From positions 1 to 9,195 of the forward strand of contig JAJFLK010000117.1 of assembly GCA_021772735.1 (NCBI GenBank): a stretch of DNA of 9,195 nt, read 5' to 3'. The notes under the pieces are model-generated. The model was given only the letters and a program-made list of their open reading frames with translations, did no database searches and was not told where the DNA came from. The translations under genes were made by a program, and so were the position numbers. Origin of the DNA: Candidatus Sumerlaeota bacterium (lineage in GTDB: Bacteria; Sumerlaeota; Sumerlaeia; MVZB01; JAJFLK01). This document shows positions 1 to 5,315 of this stretch, one piece after another; position 1 is the stretch's first letter, and every line of letters starts with the position of its first letter.

Positions 1-1
1 A

Positions 2-232
2 TGGCTTTTCCTGACCGGACCCTATGAGGAAATCCAGCAGCTCGCCCTGGCCGGATTCAAGCTGCCCGTCGAGGCCACCGGCGGCACGCCCGAGGAGCCG
101 ATCATACACAGCCAGCGGCTTGTGCTCGTCGATGGAGACGCGCAGATCCGGGGCTACTACGACGGGACAGATTCCGAGGCGCAGCTCGAACTCATGCGCG
201 ATGTCGCCCGCCTTCTGCGCGAGCGGCGTTAG
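2..232 (+). CDS. SCO1/SenC/PrrC family copper chaperone, C-terminal part
   Basis: The reading frame enters from the left edge and ends at TAG 230-232, giving 76 residues of the C-terminus. It reads WLFLTGPYEEIQQLA, then a loop, then IIHSQRLVLVDGDAQIRGYYDG. This is the end of the thioredoxin-like SCO1/SenC fold: the W-x-F-L-T-G strand, the conserved copper-binding His (fragment residue 36) and the following LVD-G-xIRGYYDG strands. The CxxxC copper motif would lie upstream of the window and cannot be checked. SCO proteins deliver copper to the CuA or CuB site of cytochrome c oxidase in the periplasm, or act as thiol reductases. The DUF420 gene 46 bases downstream supports an oxidase-assembly context. 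Family assignment is firm; the exact role is inferred. Confidence 0.85.
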   Translation, partial: WLFLTGPYEEIQQLALAGFKLPVEATGGTPEEPIIHSQRLVLVDGDAQIRGYYDGTDSEAQLELMRDVARLLRERR

Positions 233-278
233 AAACTCTGCACAAGCCGAAGCGCCCATCTCCGCTGGACTTCATCTG

Positions 279-704
279 ATGGAAATTTCCGATCTGCCCG
301 TCTTGAACGCAACGCTGAATCTGGTTTCCACGTGTCTGCTCGTCACCGGATACGTCTTCATTAGGCGCAAGAATAAGCAGGCCCACCGCAACTGCATGCT
401 GGCCGCCGTGGCGACCTCCGCAGCTTTTCTGACTTCGTATTTGATCTACCACGCGCACGCCGGGTCCAAGCCGTTTGAAGGCACGGGGCCGATCCGGATG
501 GTTTATTTCGCGATCCTGATCCCGCATGTGATACTGGCCGCCGCGATGGTTCCGCCCATCCTGTATTTGCTTTTCCAGGCCTGGCGCGGCCGGTTCGAGA
601 AGCATCGGCGCGTCGCGCGGTGGACGCTTCCCGTCTGGGTCTTCGTCTCGGTGACCGGAGTCGTCATTTATCTGATGCTCTATGGGCCCGGTTTCGGCGC
701 CTAA
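279..704 (+). CDS. DUF420 membrane protein (CtaM/YozB-like, cytochrome oxidase maturation)
   Basis: A 141-residue integral membrane protein with four predicted helices at about residues 9-28, 40-58, 74-100 and 113-135. It carries the histidines typical of DUF420: H36 in QAHR, H58 and H60 in YHAH, H83 in IPHVILA, and H109 in KHRR before ARWTLPVW. The frame is open upstream to position 24, but that part overlaps the SCO1 gene and reads as low-complexity Ser/Arg/Pro shadow, so the ATG at 279 (MEISDLPVLNATLN) is chosen. No strong Shine-Dalgarno sequence is visible before it. In Bacillus subtilis the DUF420 protein YozB/CtaM is needed for activity of a heme-copper oxidase, and DUF420 genes commonly sit with SCO1 and cox genes. 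The role here is inferred from family and neighbour. Confidence 0.85.
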   Translation: MEISDLPVLNATLNLVSTCLLVTGYVFIRRKNKQAHRNCMLAAVATSAAFLTSYLIYHAHAGSKPFEGTGPIRMVYFAILIPHVILAAAMVPPILYLLFQAWRGRFEKHRRVARWTLPVWVFVSVTGVVIYLMLYGPGFGA

Positions 705-710
705 GGCGCC
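696..710 (+). terminator. Hairpin spanning the DUF420 stop codon
   Basis: GGCGCC (696-701), TAA (702-704), GGCGCC (705-710) form a perfect 6-bp GC stem whose three-base loop is the stop codon itself. Pyrimidine-rich sequence follows, but no T-run, so this is at best a weak or factor-assisted terminator, or a 3'-end stabiliser. Confidence 0.35.
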
Positions 711-778
711 CCCCGCATCTCCTTTCTTCGATACGCGTGTTGATTCTAAAAGAGTTAGCGAGACTGGCGGAAATAGTC

Positions 779-807
779 TTGGAACAAGATTGGGGGAATG
801 ATAAAGT
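779..807 (+). promoter_or_regulatory. Possible promoter upstream of the ferredoxin gene
   Basis: TTGGAA (779-784) and TAAAGT (802-807) are separated by 17 bases, and each matches 4 of 6 positions of the sigma70 consensus. It would give a leader of about 100 bases before the ferredoxin ATG. No competing better promoter was seen in the 213-base gap. This is a weak call. Confidence 0.25.
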
Positions 808-917
808 GCGCTTTGTGCCGGGCTCCGTGAGGGAACCGGCCACGTTCGATTTTAGGACCGTCGGCGGCGCGACGACATGCGGAGCGCCCGACTGTGATCG
901 TGGAGGTGGAAGAGTCC

Positions 918-1151
918 ATGGCCGATATTGATGCCAAACTCGATGACAACGTTGATGGGAAATACTACGTCGACGACACATGCATCGACTGTGATGCGTG
1001 CCGCGCGACGGCGCCGGATAATTTTTTGCGCAATGACGACGAAGGCTACTCCTACGTCTCTAAGCAGCCCGAGAACGAGGAAGAGGAGCAGCTCTGCGTC
1101 GATGCGATGGAGGGCTGCCCAGTCGAATCCATCGGCGACGACGGAAGCTGA
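918..1151 (+). CDS. Small 4Fe-4S single-cluster ferredoxin
   Basis: A 77-residue acidic protein. C22-x2-C25-x2-C28 (TCIDCDACRATAPDNF) plus C67 in GCPVESI supply the four ligands of one [4Fe-4S] cluster. An additional cysteine, C60, lies seven residues before the last ligand. Between them, EGYSYVSKQP followed by a run of glutamates is typical of short bacterial monocluster ferredoxins, cytoplasmic one-electron carriers. An in-frame GTG at 894 exists, but the ATG at 918 has GGAGG at 902-906, 11 bases upstream, and gives a natural N-terminus, so it is preferred. The gene stands alone, with gaps of about 210 bases on both sides, so its redox partner is not evident from context. Confidence 0.9.
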   Translation: MADIDAKLDDNVDGKYYVDDTCIDCDACRATAPDNFLRNDDEGYSYVSKQPENEEEEQLCVDAMEGCPVESIGDDGS

Positions 1152-1170
1152 AAACCTCGCTTCGCGGAGG

Positions 1171-1185
1171 CTGGGGCGACCCCAG
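1171..1185 (+). terminator. Short GC hairpin after the ferredoxin gene
   Basis: CTGGGG (1171-1176), CGA loop, CCCCAG (1180-1185) is a perfect 6-bp stem with a triloop 20 bases after the ferredoxin stop. An imperfect CCTC/GAGG stem precedes it. No T-tract follows, so termination would need Rho or another factor. Confidence 0.35.
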
Positions 1186-1232
1186 AGCGTTGGCCGCGTG
1201 GCGATTCGAATTGGCCGGCGAAAATTACGCAG

Positions 1233-1262
1233 TTGACCCGGGCCCGCTGCGGGATTTAGTAT
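1233..1262 (+). promoter_or_regulatory. Sigma70-type promoter for rpmF-plsX
   Basis: TTGACC (1233-1238) and TAGTAT (1257-1262) are separated by 18 bases, each matching 5 of 6 consensus positions. Transcription would start near 1269 and give a leader of about 95 bases before rpmF. The location, right before a ribosomal-protein gene, supports it. It is the strongest promoter-like sequence in the window. Confidence 0.55.
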
Positions 1263-1320
1263 CCTAGGTTCTGACGGACGGGATGGTCCGGCGGCCCGAC
1301 CCCAGCCCGGGTATTTTCTT

Positions 1321-1347
1321 GGTTTCGCCCCGATTCAAGGCGAAGCC
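1321..1347 (+). promoter_or_regulatory. Leader hairpin next to the rpmF ribosome binding site
   Basis: GGTTTCGCC (1321-1329) can pair with GGCGAAGCC (1339-1347) as a 9-bp stem with one G-U pair and a nine-base loop. The stem ends three bases before AGGAGG (1350-1355). It could modulate access to the rpmF ribosome binding site, but no conserved ribosomal-protein binding motif is recognised. Confidence 0.35.
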
Positions 1348-1362
1348 GCAGGAGGAGAACCG

Positions 1363-1545
1363 ATGCCGGTTCCTAAAAGACGAAAATCCAGAAGCCTTCG
1401 CGACCGCGGACGCACGCACAAGAAGCTCAGCGCGATCCAGCTTATCGAGTGCAAGCAGTGCTCGGCCAAGATACGGCCTCATCGTATCTGCCCCGAATGC
1501 GGCTACTACAAGGAGCGGCCATACCGCACCATCGTGACCAGCTAA
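1363..1545 (+). CDS. rpmF: 50S ribosomal protein L32
   Basis: A 60-residue basic protein beginning MPVPKRRKSRS, then RTHKKLSAIQLIECKQC and PHRICPECGYYKER, which are the diagnostic L32 segments. Four cysteines, C30-x2-C33 and C43-x2-C46, form the zinc-ribbon, so this is the zinc-binding (C+) form of bL32. L32 is part of the large ribosomal subunit. The ATG at 1363 has an excellent AGGAGG (1350-1355) seven bases upstream. Pairing with plsX, ten bases downstream, is a widely conserved bacterial arrangement. The yceD/DUF177 gene often found just upstream of rpmF is absent here; the ferredoxin gene and a promoter occupy that side. Confidence 0.96.
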   Translation: MPVPKRRKSRSLRDRGRTHKKLSAIQLIECKQCSAKIRPHRICPECGYYKERPYRTIVTS

Positions 1546-1555
1546 GGGCTCCCTG

Positions 1556-2578
1556 ATGAAGAAGCGGTCGATCCACATCGCCGTGGACGCGCACGGTGGG
1601 GACGACGGCCCAGAGGTGATCGTCGCCGGCGCCGTCGAAGCGGCCCATGAGTGCGAGCACGAGATTATTCTCGTCGGCAAACCGGGCAAGATTCGCAAGA
1701 TCATGCGCGAGGTCGGGATGCCCGAACGCAGACCCCGCGTCGTGACGGCCGAGCAGGTCGTCGGCATGGCCGAGAGCCCCCGGGCCAGCCTGCGCAAGAA
1801 AAAATCTTCCATCGCTATCGGCGCAGACCTGATCAAGAAGGGCGAAGCCGACGCCTTCATTTCCATGGGCAACACCGGTGCTGTGATGGCCAATATGGTC
1901 ATGAAACTGCGCAATTTGCCGGGCATCACGCGCCCTGCCCTGGCCCAGGTCATCCCAGTGCCGGGTCATCCCGTGCTCCTGCTCGACGTCGGCGCGAATG
2001 TGGATTGCAAGCCGCGCCACCTTGTCGATTTCGCCATCATGGGCTCCATCTACGCCCGCGAGGTCTTCGGCTGCGCAAAGCCGCGCATCGGTGTGCTGAG
2101 CATCGGCGAGGAGGACGGCAAGGGCAATGAGCTGACCATCGCCGTCGGCAAGGACCTGAAAAGGACGAACCTGAACGTGCGCGGCAATGCAGAGGGGCGC
2201 GATATCTTCTCGGGCAAATTCGACGTAATCGTGTGCGACGGCTTTGTCGGTAATGTCGTGCTCAAGTTCGGCGAGTCCATGGGCCGCATGCTGATGGATC
2301 ACCTTAAAGGCGAGATCACGAAAGACATGCTGGGAGCGGTGGCCGCGCTGGCACTGCGGCCGCATTTCTCGAGCTTCAAGAAACGCGTCGCCCCGGATGA
2401 ATTCGGAGGCGCGCCGCTCCTCGGCGTCAACGGCGTCGTTCTGGTCGGCCACGGCTCCTCAAGCCCGGCCGCCGTGTGCAGCGCGATCATGATGGCCGCG
2501 CGGCTTGCCGAGCGGGGTCTGAACGAAAAGATCGTAGCGGCAGCCGAAGAAAACGCCGATGCCACGGCGACGGCCTGA
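1556..2578 (+). CDS. plsX: Phosphate acyltransferase PlsX
   Basis: A 340-residue protein of normal length for PlsX, which makes acyl-phosphate from acyl-ACP and phosphate as the donor for PlsY in phospholipid synthesis at the cytoplasmic membrane. Family motifs in order: N-terminal IAVDAHGGDDGP (8-19), where most members have DAMGGD, SMGNTGA (103-109), LLLDVGANVD (141-150), GNAEGRDIFSG (210-220) and VIVCDGFVGNVVLK (224-237), then GGAPLLGVNG (284-293) and GHGSS (298-302). The ATG follows the rpmF stop by ten bases, with AAGGG overlapping that stop as a weak ribosome binding site, so the pair is probably co-transcribed and perhaps translationally coupled. fabH/fabD, the frequent next genes, are not here; ndk follows instead. 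Confidence 0.96.
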   Translation: MKKRSIHIAVDAHGGDDGPEVIVAGAVEAAHECEHEIILVGKPGKIRKIMREVGMPERRPRVVTAEQVVGMAESPRASLRKKKSSIAIGADLIKKGEADAFISMGNTGAVMANMVMKLRNLPGITRPALAQVIPVPGHPVLLLDVGANVDCKPRHLVDFAIMGSIYAREVFGCAKPRIGVLSIGEEDGKGNELTIAVGKDLKRTNLNVRGNAEGRDIFSGKFDVIVCDGFVGNVVLKFGESMGRMLMDHLKGEITKDMLGAVAALALRPHFSSFKKRVAPDEFGGAPLLGVNGVVLVGHGSSSPAAVCSAIMMAARLAERGLNEKIVAAAEENADATATA

Positions 2579-2655
2579 TCAGGCGCTGGTTCATCCCGTA
2601 AGGCACATCATTTTCGAAATCGAATCAATCACAGAGAGATGAGGATGAATTGACA

Positions 2656-3066
2656 ATGGCGACAGAGCGGACATTGATTTTGGTTAAACCCGATGGGGTG
2701 AAGCGAGGCCTGATCGGAGAGATCGTTTCGCGGTTCGAGAATAAAGGACTGAGCATCGCAGAGCTCCGAATGTTCTCGTTCACTGAAGACCTGGCGCGCG
2801 AGCATTACGCCGAGCATGTGGGAAAGGGATTTTTCCCCGAGCTTCTTGCCTTCGTGATGTCCGGGCCGGCGGTCGCGATGATCGTCGAGGGCGATTCGGC
2901 GATCTCGCTGGCGCGCAAGATGATGGGCGCGACAAAATTCACCGAAGCCGAACCGGGCACGATCCGTGGCGACTTCGCGTTCTCGATGACTGAGAACCTC
3001 GTCCACGGCTCGGATTCAGCCGAATCCGCCGCGCGCGAGATCGCGCTGTATTTCTCCGATTGTTAA
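2656..3066 (+). CDS. ndk: Nucleoside diphosphate kinase
   Basis: A 136-residue protein, slightly shorter than the usual 140 or so. It begins MATERTLILVKPDGVKRGLIGEI, containing the conserved K11-PDGV segment, and has the active-site motif NLVHGSDS (114-121), with H117 as the phosphorylated histidine. The conserved GTIRGDFA (101-108) is also present. It balances NTP/dNTP pools by phosphoryl transfer through the histidine. A TTG at 2650 is in frame, but the ATG at 2656 with GAGG (2641-2644) 11 bases upstream is the better start. The gene lies 77 bases after plsX with no clear promoter between them, so it may belong to the rpmF-plsX transcript. The gene ends before two palindromes that probably terminate transcription. 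Confidence 0.96.
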   Translation: MATERTLILVKPDGVKRGLIGEIVSRFENKGLSIAELRMFSFTEDLAREHYAEHVGKGFFPELLAFVMSGPAVAMIVEGDSAISLARKMMGATKFTEAEPGTIRGDFAFSMTENLVHGSDSAESAAREIALYFSDC

Positions 3067-3087
3067 AGCTCTTGCGGGATTCTTGGT

Positions 3088-3136
3088 TGGGCCGATCGGC
3101 CCAGCGACTATAGATTGGGCCGGAGCATATGCTCCG
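3088..3136. terminator. Twin perfect palindromes between convergent genes
   Basis: TGGGCCGATCGGCCCA (3088-3103) and CGGAGCATATGCTCCG (3121-3136) are perfect 16-base palindromes, each a 6-bp stem with a four-base loop. They sit between the ends of ndk (plus) and the acidic protein gene (minus). Position and symmetry suggest bidirectional terminators. On the plus strand the second is followed by a modest pyrimidine stretch (CTTCTTC); neither has a full T-run. Confidence 0.5.
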
Positions 3137-3143
3137 ACCTTCT

Positions 3144-3668
3144 TCAATCCTCGACCTCATCGTCGTCGCCGAGCAGACCGAAGAACGCCTCGAAATATCC
3201 GTCCAGATAGGTGGCGGCGTCCTCACGCAGGGCATCCATCGCGAGCTCCTCGGGACGGTCCAGCGGCAGATCACTGCAATAGTAGAATACGTCGTCCTCG
3301 AACTGCTGCATCTCGAATTCGAGTTCGCTCTCCACGCCCATGGCCTCGGCCAGGAATTCGCTCATCGAATCGGCCGAATCGTGCATCGCCTCTTCGAGTT
3401 CCTCGTAGAGGGTCTCGCTCTGCGTCGCGAAGCCCACGCGAATGAAGCCATCTTCGGAATTGACGGCGACCAGGAAGAAATGGCCTGAATCAAGAAGGAA
3501 GCGCAGACGGAAGTCCTCGCCGTCGAGCGGACCGGGATCGAATAGCTCGATCAGCTCAAAGCGGTGATCGCCAGAATATCGATCTTTGAGCCAGTGCGCG
3601 AATTCGACCGTACCCTCGGTCTCTTCTTCGTAGTGGACAAAGCCCTCTTCGTCGTCATCAATGGCCAT
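3144..3668 (-). CDS. Uncharacterised highly acidic protein
   Basis: A 174-residue soluble protein with no signal peptide or membrane segment. By my count it has 52 Asp/Glu against 8 Lys/Arg, with acidic runs at both ends (IDDDEE near the start, GDDDEVED at the end). The middle, FELIELFDPGPLDGEDFRLRFLLDSGHFFLVAVNSEDGFIRVGFAT (37-82), looks like alternating beta strands; the rest looks helical (ETLYEELEEAMHDSADSMSEFLAEAM). The alpha/beta layout loosely recalls YbjN or type III secretion chaperone-like folds, but I cannot recognise a family. Two adjacent ATGs (3671 and 3668) are possible; GGGGG at 3676-3680 gives better spacing (7 bases) for 3668. It faces ndk convergently and diverges from the Cys/His protein gene. 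Confidence 0.75.
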   Translation of the reverse strand: MAIDDDEEGFVHYEEETEGTVEFAHWLKDRYSGDHRFELIELFDPGPLDGEDFRLRFLLDSGHFFLVAVNSEDGFIRVGFATQSETLYEELEEAMHDSADSMSEFLAEAMGVESELEFEMQQFEDDVFYYCSDLPLDRPEELAMDALREDAATYLDGYFEAFFGLLGDDDEVED

Positions 3669-3729
3669 CATGCTTCCCCCTGGGGTGAGTCGGACCGGCG
3701 CAAGCCGCATGCCCTGTTCAACGTATCGA

Positions 3730-3738
3730 TGTTATACT
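3730..3738 (+). promoter_or_regulatory. Extended -10 promoter for the Cys/His small protein gene
   Basis: TG-T-TATACT (3730-3738) is a full extended -10 element in a locally AT-rich stretch upstream of the gene starting at 3827. No good -35 hexamer lies 16-18 bases upstream, which extended -10 promoters tolerate. Transcription from near 3745 would produce a leader of about 80 bases containing the competing hairpins. Confidence 0.4.
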
Positions 3739-3755
3739 CATAATTGAAATTGCGG

Positions 3756-3798
3756 GGCCAGCGTAAATTTGGGCTGCGGCCGAATTTTTTTTTCGGCC
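3756..3798 (+). promoter_or_regulatory. Terminator-like hairpin overlapping an alternative hairpin (possible attenuator)
   Basis: Hairpin A pairs GGCCAGC (3756-3762) with GCT (3773-3775) and GGCC (3778-3781), with a two-base bulge; three bases later come nine T residues (3785-3793), the layout of an intrinsic terminator. Hairpin B pairs GGCCGAA (3778-3784) with TTCGGCC (3792-3798), a perfect 7-bp stem with a seven-T loop. Both use GGCC 3778-3781, so they exclude each other. A further GGCC at 3807-3810 could also compete. No known riboswitch or T-box motif is recognised, so regulation is inferred from structure alone. Confidence 0.4.
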
Positions 3799-3826
3799 CT
3801 CGCGCCGGCCCTGAGAGGTGGCGAAC

Positions 3827-4090
3827 TTGGCAAAAAAAGTCCCATGCGAATTTGAGGCCTGCGAGGCCCGCATCGAGATCGACCGATTCGACGAGACGGT
3901 CTGGTTGCCGCTGTTCAAGGCCACGCGCGAGCATATCGGATTTATCTGCCCCGAGCACGCGAGCCAGATCCGCGCCGAGCGCCATGCCGCGCGTTATCTG
4001 CTTTCCTGGTCCGGTCCGGACGAACTGATCATCGATCTCCAGCCGCTTGAGGCCGAGCCGAAAGACGGGGCCGCTGAGGCCAATGTCTGA
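3827..4090 (+). CDS. Small uncharacterised Cys/His protein, possible zinc-binding fold
   Basis: An 87-residue soluble protein starting MAKKVPCEFEACEARIEIDRF and containing IGFICPEHASQIRAERHAARYLLSW. C7-x4-C12 and C41-x2-H44 could form one tetrahedral metal site; the short CPEH motif resembles a zinc-finger half. The frame is open to a GTG at 3818, but that codon has no usable ribosome binding site. The TTG at 3827 has GGTGG (3817-3821) five bases upstream and gives a natural N-terminus, so TTG is preferred. The C-terminus (residues 64-87) is acidic and probably flexible. No family is recognised. It is divergent from the acidic protein gene and convergent with the membrane protein gene, so it is likely transcribed alone. 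Confidence 0.7.
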   Translation: MAKKVPCEFEACEARIEIDRFDETVWLPLFKATREHIGFICPEHASQIRAERHAARYLLSWSGPDELIIDLQPLEAEPKDGAAEANV

Positions 4091-4143
4091 TCCGACTCTC
4101 GACCACGGCGAATTCTGCCAAAATGTGAAAACCACACAGCCGC

Positions 4144-5178
4144 TCAGTCCATCGCCTTGATGAGCACCGGATCGCGGGTATCGGATTGAACGATCCGGCG
4201 CCAACGCGAATCCAGATGCCCGAGGATAAGAAGCGCCAGGCCGACCGAGAGGATCGAAGTTGCGAAGTAGTGGACGCTCGCCGCGAAATTATAGACCGTC
4301 TTGCCGTACATTTGACCGTCGGGCATCGTCTTCGCGACGCCGGCGAACACGCTATCGGGAACCCGGATCTCAGTTCTGATCTCATCCACGATCCATTCGT
4401 GGATGCCCATCAGGAAGAACGGCGTCACGAAGCTGACGAAAAACGCCGCGGCAAACACCGTCGTCCAGGTCAGGCGGAAACGGTTGAAGAACCAAAAAGC
4501 GATGGCCAGATCCAGGAACAGGTTCGTCGGGCAGAAGGTCAACACACTCAGCTCGCGAATCGAAGCCCAGTAAAGCGGCCACAGCGACGTCACTTCGGGA
4601 CTCATCACGACGAATGGAGCATGATGCAGCGGGTTTATCAGGGACGAAGGGTAGACGTATATGATGAGCACGGCGATGAACGCCAGGGGGAAATATCGCG
4701 ACGCCACAGCATAAAAGAGCGCCGAGGGCCGGAATGAGCCCGGCACGAGCTGAAGCATTTCGAGGTGTTGTTGGCGGATCAGGTGGCGCAGCGTGCGGGC
4801 CATGATGAGGATCGAGATGAACGAGAGGACGTTCAGGCTTGAAAACATCGCCGACGTGGTGCGCGAGAGAAGGTTGGGAACGAGCCGGAGCCATTCGTTC
4901 TGGAAGAGGCTGCTCTGATTGATCTGCCCGACGAGCGATTGAACCCTTGGCATCGCCCAGCGCAGGCCCGCCCAGTTGATCGCCGCGCACACCATGCCGA
5001 GCGTGATGATCCACGCGATCATTTTGAGAGGGCGATGGCGAAGCCTGAAAGTCGCCCAAAGATAGAGGATGTCGCGGCGCAGCCCGATCGGCAGGGCTCC
5101 GGCGTAGCTGCGCAGCTTTTGTGCAAGTTCTGAGAGCAGTCGATGTCGCGAAGCGCCGCGTGGATTGGGCTGGGTCAT
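4144..5178 (-). CDS. Uncharacterised integral membrane protein with about six helices
   Basis: A 344-residue protein with a basic N-terminal segment (about 1-50) and hydrophobic stretches at about residues 52-70, 112-128, 157-178, 214-232, 238-258 and 300-320. A positively charged loop, RTLRHLIRQQHLEMLQLVPGSFRPSALFYA (128-157), resembles the cytoplasmic coupling region of ABC-2 type permeases, but no ATPase gene adjoins it, so that is only a suggestion. The extra-membrane segment between helices 5 and 6 (about 259-298) is mainly polar and could be periplasmic. The ATG at 5178 lacks a recognisable Shine-Dalgarno sequence; a TATTAA -10-like hexamer lies four bases before it. It is divergent from priA. 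Confidence 0.75.
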   Translation of the reverse strand: MTQPNPRGASRHRLLSELAQKLRSYAGALPIGLRRDILYLWATFRLRHRPLKMIAWIITLGMVCAAINWAGLRWAMPRVQSLVGQINQSSLFQNEWLRLVPNLLSRTTSAMFSSLNVLSFISILIMARTLRHLIRQQHLEMLQLVPGSFRPSALFYAVASRYFPLAFIAVLIIYVYPSSLINPLHHAPFVVMSPEVTSLWPLYWASIRELSVLTFCPTNLFLDLAIAFWFFNRFRLTWTTVFAAAFFVSFVTPFFLMGIHEWIVDEIRTEIRVPDSVFAGVAKTMPDGQMYGKTVYNFAASVHYFATSILSVGLALLILGHLDSRWRRIVQSDTRDPVLIKAMD

Positions 5179-5219
5179 GGAGTTAATAGGTCACGGGGTC
5201 AATCGGGTCATTAGGATCA
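5173..5219. repeat. Degenerate 8-9 bp tandem repeat (GGTCA units)
   Basis: GGTCA occurs at 5173-5177, 5189-5193, 5197-5201 and 5206-5210, and the variant GGATCA at 5214-5219. The last four are in near-tandem phase every 8-9 bases, with an approximate unit GGGTCATT. The first copy overlaps the start codon of the minus-strand membrane protein gene. The array may be a regulator binding array or decayed repetitive DNA. Confidence 0.5.
5183..5211 (-). promoter_or_regulatory. Possible promoter of the membrane protein gene
   Basis: On the minus strand ATGACC (5211-5206) and TATTAA (5188-5183) are separated by 17 bases. The -10 ends four bases before the ATG at 5178, so transcription would begin at about the start codon. 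The -35 lies inside one of the GGTCA repeats. Confidence 0.3.
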
Positions 5220-5280
5220 TTATTTCACGGTCGCGACCAAGCTCGCAATCCCGCGCCCGCAATTGGAGAGGTGATCCCGC

Positions 5281-5309
5281 GCGACAGCAGCGGGGCAAAT
5301 CGGTATAAC
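5281..5309 (+). promoter_or_regulatory. Possible priA promoter producing a leaderless mRNA
   Basis: GCGACA (5281-5286) and TATAAC (5304-5309) are separated by 17 bases, and the -10 matches 5 of 6 positions. Six bases separate the -10 from the ATG at 5316, so the expected transcription start coincides with the start codon. No Shine-Dalgarno sequence is seen before 5316. Confidence 0.4.
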
Positions 5310-5315
5310 GTACCT

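Noticed and set aside
24..278. Upstream extension of the DUF420 frame
   Set aside because: The extra 85 codons overlap the SCO1/SenC coding sequence in another frame and read as Ser/Arg/Pro-rich shadow.
779..800. Possible sigma54 promoter around TTGGAACAAGATTGG
   Set aside because: The GG and GC dinucleotides of the -24/-12 consensus are not present with the required spacing.
859..874. CGTCG/CGACG hairpin upstream of the ferredoxin gene
   Set aside because: A five-base stem with a six-base loop is expected by chance in DNA this rich in CG dinucleotides.
1442..2452. 336-codon minus-strand open frame
   Set aside because: It is antisense to plsX and rpmF, both unmistakable; no family features in its translation.
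4124..4138. TGTG/CACA mini-hairpin between the convergent genes at 4090 and 4144
   Set aside because: Only four base pairs and no T-run; too weak to call a terminator.
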